From Przewalskia tangutica (lineage: Eukaryota > Streptophyta > Magnoliopsida > Solanales > Solanaceae), in the NCBI GenBank assembly GCA_029844215.1, contig CM056730.1, positions 47,318,924 to 47,382,923 on the forward strand: a stretch of DNA of 64,000 nucleotides, given 5' to 3'. The notes beneath the pieces are model-generated. The model had not been told where the DNA came from, did not search any database, and saw nothing but the letters and a program-made list of their open reading frames with translations. Shown one piece after another: positions 36,000 to 47,315 of this stretch; the stretch's first letter is position 1; each line of letters begins with the position of its first letter. The translations under genes and the position numbers were made by a program.

Positions 36000-38490
36000 T
36001 GTTATACCCCGTATTTCCGGAGTATGTACGTGAGGGCGTACGTACGAAAGTTTAGCCTTAAAGTTAGGCCAAGTTCGAAATTGTGCACAACTCGCTAAAA
36101 GAATCGTTTTCCGACGAAACGTTTCCACAGCTTCCGTAGGGAAAATTCCGGCTATGCCATTTCTAATTTTTGCGGATTTTTCCGAGAGACGAAACATTTT
36201 GGACCAACGGGAGGGTGACACTTGTCACCCTCCAATTGATGGACTTGAAATCATCCATTGGATGAATTGGACTTGGATGGCACGTTTTTTGTGCCTTTGC
36301 ACAAGTCAAGGAGTTGGTAGGATATTTGTGTGTAGTAGATAGAATGGACACTTGCCTAAATCTTCACCCTACACTTGCCTTGCACTTGGCATCATCTTGA
36401 CCCTTGGTTGGCCATGGCTTGACCTATAAATACCCCCTTAAGATGAAGAGTTCTTCATCCACAAATTCCTTTCCAAGTCTTGAAAATCCTCCCCTCTCCC
36501 TTGTGCTTTTTTCGTCCAACACCTCCCCCCCCCCCCCCTCTTTGAGAAGCTTGCCGAGGCTATCCCCCCTAGCCTAGCCGAAATCTACCCCCTCCCTTGG
36601 TAGAAAAGTTGTCTTCTAGTATTGTTATAATGCCCAAAATACCCTAGCCCAAATCCCTTAGTCCTTAGTAGAAGTTGTGAAGAACTTCTAAGGTTTCTTG
36701 GAGCTACCGGAGCGTTCAACTTAGGAGCTAAACCTTGCTCAGGCGCGACTTTTATCTAGGATATTATTGGGCTTACCGAGGTAAATAATCATAACCCTCT
36801 TTTGAATTAGAGATTACATACTGTAGTAGTATAAGAATGAGTATTAAATACTTAGAAGAATATTACAGAATAGAATTGAACTGTTATCACAGTAGAAGGG
36901 TTTAAAAGAAGAATAATTGAACTATACTTACTTAGGACTGTTTTCACAGTAGACTTGAGTAGCTCACCGGGTAGGGAAGTGCTGCCCGACTTTCCGTAGA
37001 ATTGTGAACCCTCTGTTTAGAATGACCTTCAGAGTAGTCTAGACTTTGATAGATGTCTGTGACTATTATAGGCTGATTCTCTGCACGCGACATATTCAAC
37101 TTGGCAGGAGGTTTTCGCCGAGAAGGTATGTGATTCTTCCTAAAGCATGATATTTTAAAATATATATGTAGTACGGTAGACGTACATGTGTTAACTGAAT
37201 AATAACTACGGCAATGTCTTTTGACTTAAGCCTGAATAATACTTACGGCAATGTCTTGCGACTTAAGCCTGAATAATAAGGATCTGAAAGCATTTCAAAA
37301 GAATACTGAATCATTTTTAAACAGAAGAGAACAAATTGGTTTTTAAAACAGAAGCTTAAGAGTTATACTAGCTTTATGGGAAGTTAGGTATAACCACTTA
37401 AGCATGATAAAAGAAACAGTTTGCCTATGTGTTTATAACAGACTTATATTGATTTATGAAAGAATAATAAAATGGTTTGATGAGTAGACATAATATGATG
37501 CTATGTGTGGTAGTGACTTGTAACGTTTGTGTAAAGAGGTCAGTCTTACTTATGCTTATGTTGTTTAAACTATAAGCTGTTATGTTAGTACTATATCACT
37601 CACCTCTTGAGATGATACCGGGGGTTAAGCTGCCCTCCGATGCGGGGTAGACTCAGGCGGTCTGGGACCATGATTCGAGAATACCTCATGCGGGTCCAGG
37701 GGGCCTATGCGGAGCTACGAGAGTTCCAGGTTAGTATGCGGGGTTATGCCTCATGCGGTCTATGTGGCCATGCGGACAGCGAGTCCAGGACGATGCCGAG
37801 GAGTAGCTACCCTCGATGCGGGGTTATATACCCTATGCGGGCCTATGTGAGTGGCCTATGCGGACTACGGGAGTCCAGGATTAGGCTTGCATGGTGATAC
37901 TACGGCATTGGCCTGCGATCATTCGCGACCTAGAAAAGATGCATTCTGATTTACCTATTGTTGCTCTTGTTTATGATGTGGCACTATGTGCGGTTACCTT
38001 GGTTGTTTCATACATACTTGCAAAACTGATTTTAAAATGATATGTTTTCATTTAAGTACTTTACAGTTTCATATACTTAGTACCTGTTGTACTGACCTCC
38101 TGGGCTGCGTTCATGCCGCGGTAAGAGCGGCAGTGCTAGATCCACATCCTTAGGATCTCTTGCGTTGGTGTCAGGAGCTCCATCTTCTCCGGAGGCTCTA
38201 CTTGTGGGTATGATCTCCCGGTTGTAGATAGTTTTGTACAGTCCGGGTATGGCGGGGCCACTGTCCATAGTTGTTTATTTCCTTAGAGTGCTCAGTATTT
38301 ATGCAGTTGGGATGTAACTGCAAACCTTGGTTTATGTATATATGCCGAAAGGCAACCCTTTTCTCAGAAACTGTGTATCATTTACAATTATTTCATGTCT
38401 TGTTTTATATTCCGCTGATTTTCTCTGATGTATGACTACTTGGGTGCCCGGGTAAGGCACCAGTCACGGGCCCCGGAACGGGTCGTGACA
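36000..38490 (+). mobile_element. LTR4, complete but short, plus strand
   Basis: It runs from TGTTATACC (36000) to TGACA (38490). At 2491 bp it is about 1.1 kb shorter than LTR2 and LTR3. It is the 3' LTR of the element with the pol relic. TATA is at 36425-36432. A run of 14 C lies at 36525-36538. Two copies of the GGCAATGTCTT unit are at about 37198-37275. The variable slot (37640-37880) has degenerate repeats with GAGTCCAGGA and CATGCGG. The sequence after it is the interior of another LTR, so LTR4 marks a nested insertion boundary. Confidence 0.85.
36525..36538 (+). repeat. Poly-C run of 14
   Basis: The run lies about 100 bp downstream of the TATA box, within a C/T-rich leader. A similar run of 15 C is at 47814-47828 in LTR6. 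Length at such runs is often unreliable in assemblies. Confidence 0.7.
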
Positions 38491-40998
38491 ATTACATACT
38501 GTAGTTGTATAGAAATGAATATAAGATTCATAGAAGAGATTTGAACTGTAATAGAAGGATATTACAGATAAGACTTGAACTGAAATCGCATCAGTAGAAT
38601 ATTAGTGTAGAAGTTGATAGACTTGTATAACCCTTATAGGTTGATTGATCTGCGAGTACCATGTACTACTTGAAAGGTGGACGAGACTAGCCGGGTTATA
38701 GCCGTGGAGCGTTTTGCTAATAGTCGATAATCGTCGCGAGGTATGTGAACCTTCCTATCCTCTTGAGCATGATATTTTAAAAGAATATATATATAGTACG
38801 GTAGACGTACGTGTGTTAACTGAACGTAGTTGTACGGCAATGCCTTTTGACTTAAGCCTGAATAATAAGAATCTGGAAGTATTTTAAAGGAATATATATA
38901 TAGTACGGTAGACGTACGTGTGTTAACTGAATGTAGTTTTACGGCAATGTCTTTTGACTTAAGCCTGAATAATAAGAATCTGGAAGTATTTTAAAGGAAT
39001 ATATATATAGTACGGTAGACGTACGTGTGTTAACTGAATGTAGTTTTACGGCAATGTCTTTTGACTTAAGCCTGAATAATAAGAATCTTGAAGTATTTCA
39101 AAAGAATTAAGAAACCTTTTTGAAAGAAGAGTAATGCTTGGTTTTAAAAGTTTAAGAGTTATACTAGCTTTATGGGAAGTTAGGTATAACGACTTAAGAG
39201 AGATAAAAAGAATGGTTTATTAATTTAGAAGTTAAGAGACTTGATCTTAAAAGATAAGAGACTTGACTTAATTGAATTAATATGAATTTTGTTAATAAGT
39301 GTGAAACCTCATTCGTGAGTAATGAGTACTTGGTTTTTAAAATGGGATAATGTTTTACTGATTTCGGAAATCAGAATAAGTATCGAACAAACCACTGCAG
39401 TGCTAATAAAAGGAAATGTATTGAATAATTAAGTATTATTAAAACCAGTAGAAACCTCCATCTGCATAGAAGCTAAGATGAGACAAAATGATATTACATT
39501 TCCTAGATCATGGCTGCTTTAATAAAATTGTTATAAACAAGAATAACCTACTCACATATAAGGCATATGTTTCTCAAATCGTTTTAAAGGAGAATTATAT
39601 CATTAAGTGATTAAAACTATGAACTACGAAACCTTTCGAAAATTAGAAACTTGAGCATTTGAAATTAGGCAAACTTGAACGTTTGGAAAATAATGTTGTT
39701 AATTGATTTTACAAAAGGAAGTGTTTTGGTTTACTTAAAAAGATAGTCACTCTATTTTAATACTACGGGTATTGTGTGACTTTTGTGAAAGAAACAGATC
39801 TTTTAAAGAGTTAATGTATGAAGTACTTTGGGGATAAAAACCCGAAATTGTTAACATAAAGTAGAAAGTACCTTGCGTGAATAACTTGATTGTGTTGGTT
39901 TGTGATAGCCGTGTAATACTTTCTTGTTGATTTGATAAGTAAACATGTTAGGATGCTACGTGTGTTAGTATCTGGTGATGTTTGTGTAAAGGGTTTCTTA
40001 TTGTGCTTATGTTGTTTAACGATAATTTGTTATGTTATTATATCACATACCCCTTGACTTGTTATACAGGGCTTGCCACCCTTGATGCGGTCTATACGGC
40101 CTATGTGGTCTATGTGACTATGCGAGCGGTATGCTCGATTGATCATTCGGTGTTTATCCCGATGAGAGGATGCCACATGCGGTGCATGTGACTATGTGGT
40201 CTATTGAGGCGTAGGGTGCGGGAGTCGAGGAGAATGCAGGGTTAGCTACCCCGCGAGGAATACCTCATGCGGAGTGCAGTGTGACCTATGCGCGTGCATG
40301 AAGTCCAGGATTAGGCACGCAGAATGATACTATGGGCGATTGGCCTTGCCCGATCATTAGCGGCCTAGAAAAGACGATTCTGATATATCTGTTTCACTCT
40401 TGTTTATGTTGTGGCGTGAGACCCATAGTTATAATTGAGTGATGACTTTGAGGCGTGAGTCACGACTTGACATATTCGCTATTTATTGTGAATCGTAGTT
40501 TGGTTATCATACATGTCTCCGCTTTATATAGACTACTATAATTTCATTCTGATATTTTCAGTTTCACATACTTGGTACCTGTTGTACTGACCTCCTTCGG
40601 GGGGCTGCGTTCATGCCGCAGGTAGAAGTACACCAGTCGTCGATCCTCGCTCTTAGGATCATAGTTCAGCGTTTTGGGAAGCTCCGTTTCTCCGGAGGCT
40701 TATCAGTGGTACAGTCCCCTGTCGTTGTAGGTATTTACATTCAGGGGCATGGCGGGCCACGTCCGCCATTGTTATTATCATTCTTAAGTGCAGAAATCTG
40801 TTGTGGGCGAGTTGTAAAAGGGATGTAAATCGTTCTAGTTGTTATTTATATATGCGAAAGCAAGTTTTCCATACGAATCTGTTTCATATTTCATACTATG
40901 TCATGTATTGTTTTATATTCCGCTGATTACTCTGATGTTGTATCACTAGAGTGCCCGGGGTAAGGCACCAGTCACGGGCCCGGGTTCGGGTCGTGACA
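38491..40998 (+). mobile_element. 3' part of an LTR, plus strand, followed by a PBS
   Basis: It starts inside the LTR at the position equivalent to 48222 in LTR6 and ends with TGACA at 40998, before AAAG and a PBS. It is closely similar to 48222-50702. It lacks the TATA region because LTR4's element interrupts it. It was the 5' LTR of the element whose internal region is 40999-43452. Confidence 0.88.
38781..39100 (+). repeat. 107-bp tandem repeat, 3 copies
   Basis: AGTACGGTAGACG anchors are at 38795, 38902 and 39009, an exact 107-bp period. Each unit includes GGCAATGTCTTTTGACTTAA. The same array occurs at 48512-48831 (anchors 48526, 48633, 48740). Other LTRs have one or two partial units here. 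Confidence 0.93.
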
Positions 40999-41002
40999 AA
41001 AG

Positions 41003-41014
41003 TGGTATCAGAGC
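41003..41014 (+). other. Primer-binding site for initiator tRNA-Met
   Basis: TGGTATCAGAGC, intact, 4 bp after the LTR end at 40998. Confidence 0.92.
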
Positions 41015-41198
41015 AGTTAATCCTCGGAAAGTGTCTACAGACCGTATCTAGTAGAGTCTTGATTATCGGTGTGTTGTGCACACCAATAATCGAGGCTATA
41101 GGATATTTAGGATTGGTTTCCATTCTTCTCACTCTGAGATCGTGCCTTGAAATTTGTGTTATAAGTTGGACCTCTAACGTATTTCTTTCCGCACTGCT

Positions 41199-41874
41199 AT
41201 GCCTCCGCAAGGCAACCGGGCGAGAAGGGTAAAGCGTAGGAGGCTGCAGTAAATCTGAGAGGGTTACTAGGGCACAGGCCCAATCATCACCTGGGGTGGT
41301 GCTTCATTCGGGGAGTTCGCGGCGTCGCCAAACCAGAGTTTAGCATGGCGGTAGTTCCTCTGCGGCCATGATGTATGAGCCTTGTTCGCGGCCAGGAACA
41401 AAGAATATGGATTAAAAGGAATGGACTGTTACTAGCTAGGATTTTAGCAACCAGTGAATATAGAGTGCCGATATATCACGGGTCTTGATGACTATCTAAA
41501 GAAAGGATGTGTAAGAGTAGCTCTTGATCGAGCTTGAGCATGGCTCGTATGCGGGCTTATGCGCAGCAGCCGAAAGCGTAGGATCAACGGGTTAACCGAA
41601 ATCAGCAGAAGAGGGCCAGAACAGCAGGGTCCTTTGGTAACTTTCGAGGCGAATCGCCTCGGCAGATCGATATGCGCCTCCGCGTAGCAGTGGTCCTCGC
41701 GAAGTGCGGGGCGTTCGAGTATGCGGAGTTGGTGAGCTCGAGGCTTCTGGTTTGCAGATACACGAAGGTTTTCCCTAATGTTCGCAGTATGGCAGACGTC
41801 ACCTCGGGGAATGTCGTCTTTTTGTTGGAGCTTGTTATACTTACGGCCAGCAGGGCCATTTTGCGAGGAATTGT
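41199..41874 (+). pseudogene. gag pseudogene of internal region 3
   Basis: The start at 41199 gives MPPQGNRARRVKRRRLQ and then a stop. The zinc knuckle at 41833-41874 is in one frame, CYTYGQQGHFARNC, with the second Cys replaced by Tyr (TAC). The region between is about 300 bp shorter than in the other gags, so part of the capsid domain has been deleted. Confidence 0.8.
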
Positions 41875-41939
41875 CCGACTAAAGGTGGTGCGGATGTAGA
41901 GACTCAGCCTTCAGGATCAGTGGCTAGTTAATCACCTTC

Positions 41940-42840
41940 CCTAGCTATGCGCCCTACGGGGCAGGATTGATTAGAACGACAAAGGGGAAGTGAAGTGGTA
42001 GATACATGTATATCCTTGAACCCTCTAGAGATTGTAGGTGTGATAAGATAAGTGTATCTTAAGTGTTATGTTTAGATAACATAAGTGTTAATTGTGATTA
42101 GAAATCATGGTTAGTTAACCGGGTAAGATTGGGGGGCAGAGAAAGTGTGAGCCTTAGAGCTTTATGCGTAGGGACCTTAGAGAAAAGGCCATCTCGAGTA
42201 AAATGTGAATTTTTTTTTTATGTGTGTTTGACCCTTATCGGAGTGCATAGTGCACGTGAGATATAGTTGTATAATAAGTCCCTGAGTAGTGTGGAATGAA
42301 AGAGGGTAGTTGAACTAAGAAGACCACTAGGTTTTCGTGACTTGATTAGTGAGATCGTTCCGGATCGGGGAACAAGAGTTTTTGCGCGATAGCGGGTCGG
42401 GTTGAGGACCAATCGCGGGTCAACCCGCGACCTGTTTTGTGGTGGGGTCAGTTCGGGGTGGTCCCTCCAGGTGGTAGGGTCACGAGGGTGTTAGGCCCAA
42501 GTTTAGTAAACCAGCGTACGAGTTCGTGGATGCGTTCGACCAGTAGTCGGGCCGATGAGGTCAGCCCATCTTGTCCTTCAGGCAGGACTGTTTACTCGGC
42601 AGAGAGTTATGCGAGATGTTATTTATCAGGAAGGTTGTAAGGCTGCACGAGGTGCCTACTTTCACCTTATGACAGACAGTGAAGCCCAGGTTGTGGCTAT
42701 TTCGTTTTCCGGAAGTTTTACCAGGCAGGGTTGAGGAACTCAGGTGAGTCTCAGTATCGCATTCACCCTCGGGCCAGTGTTTGGATTTCAGGGGTAGCTG
42801 TAAGGATTGTTGCCTCCGGTTAAAGGAGTGTTTTTATAAC
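41940..42840 (+). other. Non-coding spacer of internal region 3
   Basis: About 900 bp without a recognisable domain. It shares blocks with the spacers at 22741-23611 and, in reverse, 18200-18850. These include the GGTCACGAGGGTGTTAGGCC block (42477-42496). It sits between gag and a pol-tail relic. Confidence 0.65.
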
Positions 42841-43305
42841 CACCATTTCAGTATTCGGATATCGCCTTACGAAGCCTCGTAGGGGCGGTAGTGTAAGTTG
42901 TCGGTCGATTGGTTCGATGTTGGCAAAGTTCAGATAGTTGGTTCATACTTGTTTCAGCAGGATGTGGATAGAGTGAAACTTATCCAGGAGAAGTTATCGG
43001 CAGCTTAGAATCAACAGAAGTTGTGCGGATAATCGGCGACGACGCTTGTAGTTCAGGTTGACGGAGGGTCTTCTTGAAGGTACCACCCCGGAAGGGCGTG
43101 ACGAGATTTGTAAAACAGAGGAAACTTAGCCCGAGTTACTTTGGGCCCTTTTAGATCATTTGGAAAATAGGCCAAGTTGCACATAAAGTTAGCATTGCCG
43201 TCCGACGTAGGGGGCAGTATGTCCGGTCTTTTCGTGTTGCTATGATCAGAAAATATCGGAGATCCATCCAGAGTGTTCCCAGTTAATGATGATCAAGTTA
43301 GAGGT
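42841..43305 (+). pseudogene. Relic of pol 3' end between spacer and LTR5
   Basis: Recognisable pieces, read with frame changes, are IGWFDVGKVQIV, FQQDVDRVKLIQE, and further on GDPSRVFPVNDDQV, the same tail motif as in the pol relic at 35549-35872. The order matches the integrase C-terminal region. RT and the integrase core are absent, so the element kept gag and the very end of pol and lost the middle. Confidence 0.72.
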
Positions 43306-43779
43306 AGTAAACCAGAGATTTTTGAAATTGATGCAGTAACAGAAATGTGGTAAGTTATGAGAAGGAGTTCGAGTGTACGAGAAGGGTACGACGAGTAAGG
43401 GAAGAAGCGAGCATGTGTTAAGAACATAGAAGTGATCATTTCGTTTGTAAAGTGTTATACCCCGTATTCTCAGGGTATGTATGCGAGGACGTACGTACGA
43501 GAGCACGACAGAAAAAAATTTGGAAAGAAAGAAAGATGTGAGTTTTCGACGGAAAAGTTTCCGGTTATTTGTGAAGAAAAAGGTTCATTAATGGGAATTG
43601 GATTCCCAGATTTGGTATTTGGGCTTCTTAGATTATATTAGAATTATGGAATTTTATTTTCGGAAATGGTCACGTGGGGCCCACGGGAGAAATTTACGGT
43701 TTTGTGGGGCCCACTTTGTTTTCGAGATTTTGGCCATTGTGGATATTTTTCGGAAGATGTTTTTTGAGGGCCAATAGGA

Positions 43780-43797
43780 GGGTGACACGTGTCACCC
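43780..43797. promoter_or_regulatory. Perfect 18-bp G-box palindrome
   Basis: GGGTGACACGTGTCACCC is perfectly self-complementary, with CACGTG at its centre. It is the best preserved copy of a motif present upstream of the TATA box in every complete LTR here. Confidence 0.72.
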
Positions 43798-44155
43798 CCG
43801 CCTAGGTGGCTTGGCCGAATGACATTTGTGCACAACACCCGGTTAGAGTCGTTTTTCGACGAAACGTTTTACATAACTTGGGCGGAAAATTCGGCTATGT
43901 CGTTTTGTATTTTTATGGATTTTTCCGAGAGACGAAACCTTTTGGACCAACGGAGGGTGACACTTGTCACCTCATCGATTTGGCTCGGCGGGCGCTGGTT
44001 GGCTCTGGCCGATCGCCCTTGAAGTGCCTTGCTTTGTGGCTTGTTTTGTGGAGTGTTTTGTGGAGTAGGGTTTAGGGTGCACTTGGCTTAATCTTGCCCT
44101 TACACTTGCTATACACTTGGAAGGATCTTGGCCCTTGGTTGGCCTTTGGTTTTGC

Positions 44156-44163
44156 TATAAATA
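44156..44163 (+). promoter_or_regulatory. TATA box of LTR5
   Basis: TATAAATA followed by CCCC. It is preceded by two G-box-type palindromes instead of one because of the doubled upstream module. Confidence 0.72.
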
Positions 44164-45143
44164 CCCCCCTAAGTGTGAAGACTTCATTCATCCAAAACTT
44201 CCAAGTCTTGAAACCCTCTCCTCCCCCGTTGTGAGCTCTTAGCCGAGAGCCTTCACCCTCCCCCTTTTGGTGTGGCCTTGGGCGGAGGGGTTTCCCTTCC
44301 CCACATGCTAGCTGGGTACCCCACCCTAGTTGTTTTCATATAATACCCTCCTCGTGGTATTGAAATACTTCTCCTAGTATTGTTATAATGCCCAAAATAC
44401 CTTAGCCTTGAACCTTGTAGTATTCCAAAGATACCTCTATACGTAGAGTCCTAAATACTACCTTTGTCCTTTTTAGTCTCAAACCGAAACCCTAAGGAAA
44501 TCTTCATAGTTGGTCAAGTATTTGAGTAAGTTAGTTAGAACTTTTAAGGGTTGTTTGAGCGGATTGAGCGCACGGAGTAGAGCTAAACCTTGCTCAGATC
44601 GACATTATAACTTGGATAATTTTGGGCTTATCGAGGTAATTATCTTGTCCCTCTTTGTAATTGAAATTACATGTTAGAATATATAGTAAGTATACTATAT
44701 ATAATCGAACATTATTGCGGCAATGTCTTTTGACTTAAGCCCGAATGTAAAGAAAGAATCGAATCAGTATTTACATAGAATGTATTCTTGAGTAGAATTG
44801 TACACGTCGGTTAGGCGTAAACCCCCAGTTGGGTTGGTAGCACGCCGATAGAGAGGAGATTTACGCCACATGGGAGTGTGCCGAATTTTACGTAGAAAGA
44901 TAGAAACTTGTGTTTTGGGGGTTAATAGACGTTTGTGACCTTTATAGGTGGAAGTACAAGAGTAGCGTATTCTACTCGAGGAGTGGAAAGGGCTAGTGCG
45001 TTGTAGTACTTGGAGCATTTTGCTTATTGTCGATAAATCGTCGCGAGGTATGTGAACCTCTTCCTATCTCTTCTAGCATGATATGTGTGAACTATGTAGT
45101 ACGGTAGACGTACATGTGTTAACTGTGTTTGATGGTTCTTAAA

Positions 45144-45193
45144 ACATAAAGTGTTATAACGCTTTATGGGAAGTCAGTTATAACACTTTATGT
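45144..45193. other. Perfect 17-bp inverted repeat (hairpin) in LTR5
   Basis: The arms at 45144-45160 and 45177-45193 are perfectly complementary and identical to those at 5380-5430, although the two LTRs are on opposite strands and differ elsewhere. Confidence 0.85.
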
Positions 45194-46214
45194 AGGTAAG
45201 AAAATACTTTGTGGTTTTAAAAGGTAATCGATGTGAATTATAAGCGCTAGTTATAATAAAGAACTTGATGTATTTCAAAAGATTTATAAATCGTTTTGAA
45301 GGGAGAGTAACACTTGGTTTTAAAGGTTTTAAAAAGAGTTATACTAGTTTCATGGGGAGTTAGGTATAATGTCTTAAGAGAGGTAAAGAAGATGGTTTAC
45401 TGATGTTAGAAGTTAAGAGACTTGATCTTATAAGATAAGAGACTTAACTTATTTGTTTTAATGTGAATGTTTGTGTGAAACCTCATTCGTGAGTAATGAG
45501 TACTTGGTTTTATTTAAAGGGATAATGTTTCTTGATTTGAAATCGAATGTGTATCGGCTGCACTAATCGCGTTAATAAAGGAAAATGTATTGAATAATGA
45601 TGTATCGTATTAAAACCAGTGAAACCTCCATCCGCATAGAAACTAAGATGAGACAAAATGATATTACATTTTCTAGATCATGGTCACTGTAATAAGAATG
45701 TTGTAAACAAGAATAACCTACTCACGTGAGACATATATTACTCAATTGTTCTAAAAGGAATCAAGTGATTAAGTTTGGGAACTATGAAACCATTTGAAAA
45801 TGAGAAGCTTGAGTAATGTAAACTAGGCAACCGAACTTAGGAAAAGAATGTTGTTACTTGATTTTGAAAAGGAATGTGGGTTGGTCATTCTAATACTACG
45901 TATCGGGTGACTTTTATAAGTAATGGATCTCTTTTAAAAGAACTTAACGATGTAGTACTTTGGGGTTAAAACCCGACTTTGGCATAAAATGAAAGTACTT
46001 TGAGTTGTGTGAAACTTGCCTATGCTTGTTGTTGTGAAACTTGCCTATGCTTGTTGTTGTGAAACTTGCCTATGCTTGTGATGATAGCCTTTGTTGTGCA
46101 AGTGTGGTATTTACGGTTACCGCCTCTCGATAGAGGCGTTGACTTGTTGAGAACTTACTGACGCGTCGGGCGGTGATGGAGAATTCCACGTATGTTTCCA
46201 TTTTGATTATCGCT

Positions 46215-46505
46215 CTTGTTGATGTCACACGGACATGTCTACACCGACGCAAGATTCCGTGACGCGCCACGCGCCGTTGATTACCCAGATATGGTTATTA
46301 TCGCAACATGGACGTGTCTACACCGAGGCGATTCGGGGCACGTGGCCACGCGGCAGGTTGACCACCCAAGATATTGTTTATTGAGGTTACACGGGCATGT
46401 CTACACCGAGGCGATTCTGGGGTACGGCCATACGGCCTTATTATGGTTGCATCATGGACATGTCTACACCGATGCAAGATTCGGGGCACGCGCCATGATG
46501 CGAAC
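46215..46505 (+). repeat. Minisatellite, about 4 units, same type as 4066-4350
   Basis: TGTCTACACC recurs four times at intervals of roughly 65-85 bp. This is the reverse complement of the GGTGTAGACA unit, as expected for a plus-strand LTR. The ORF at 46216-46509 is repeat sequence. Confidence 0.85.
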
Positions 46506-47093
46506 ATGATGGATGTTGTGGGCGAGACCCATAGTTATATTTGAGTGGTGACTTTGAGGCGTGAGTCCCCGACTTGACTACTTTTATGTTGCATCGTATT
46601 TTGGTTATCATACATGTCTCCCGCTTTTAGGCTATTATGATTTCATTTACGTGATTTGACGCTTCACATACTTGGTACTGTTATCGACCTCCTTCGGGCC
46701 GCTCATGCCGCAGTAGAGGTACATCGGCCGTGGATCCTCGCTCTTAGGATCTCGTCATTGGCGTGGGAAGCTCCGTTTCTCCGAGGCTTATCTTTTGTAT
46801 GTGTTCTCGAGTTGTAGGTTCTTGTACATTCAGGGGTATGGCGGGGCCCTGTCCCGTCATAGTCGTTGTAAATCTTAGAGGTCTGTAGTACTGTTGTGGG
46901 CAGGGTTTTAAAAGGATTAAACTGTTCAGGTTTTATGTATATACTGAAGGCAACTGTTTTGGTTGGCCTGTTTATTATTATATCTATTGTTGCATGTCTA
47001 AGTTTTTATTTCCGCTGGTTTTTCTCTGATGTTGTATCACTAGGGTTCCCGGGGTAAGGCACCAGTCACGAGCCCGAATTTCGGGGTGTGACA

Positions 47094-47315
47094 TAAAGAA
47101 AAGGTGCGAAGGGAGTATCTTTTAGCCCTTGGGTGGGAGCTTTTGTAGTAATGGAGGTGGTTCCTCGTGGACTTGGATTAAGTATTTGCGCGGGTGCTTT
47201 CTGTGGCCAGGTGTGGCATGATTGTTTTCGTAAGTATAGCAGTGAAGACTATACTGGCGCATGTTGGTTTTGAGAATTAGAAGGAACATTCGACGAATGT
47301 TTCTGGCGAGGAGAA
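47094..47315 (+). mobile_element. 222-bp remnant of an internal region
   Basis: There is no PBS and no gag. It holds only the 3' end of the spacer, the stem-loop (47285-47301) and a purine-rich tract next to LTR6. Together with 12220-12242 it shows that internal regions have been lost in two different ways: one kept only the PBS end and one kept only the purine-tract end. Confidence 0.8.

Larger units (their letters stand above)
43453..47093 (+). mobile_element. LTR5, complete, with doubled upstream module
   Basis: It runs from TGTTATACC (43453) to GTGTGACA (47093), 3641 bp. The first 350 bp resemble the start of the minus-strand LTR at 14421-17580, with a perfect G-box palindrome at 43780-43797. 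A second module of the other subtype follows at about 43820-43980, with its own degenerate copy of the palindrome. A single TATA box follows at 44156-44163. The hairpin is at 45144-45193 and the minisatellite at 46215-46505. The 3' end is followed by internal sequence without a PBS. Confidence 0.85.
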
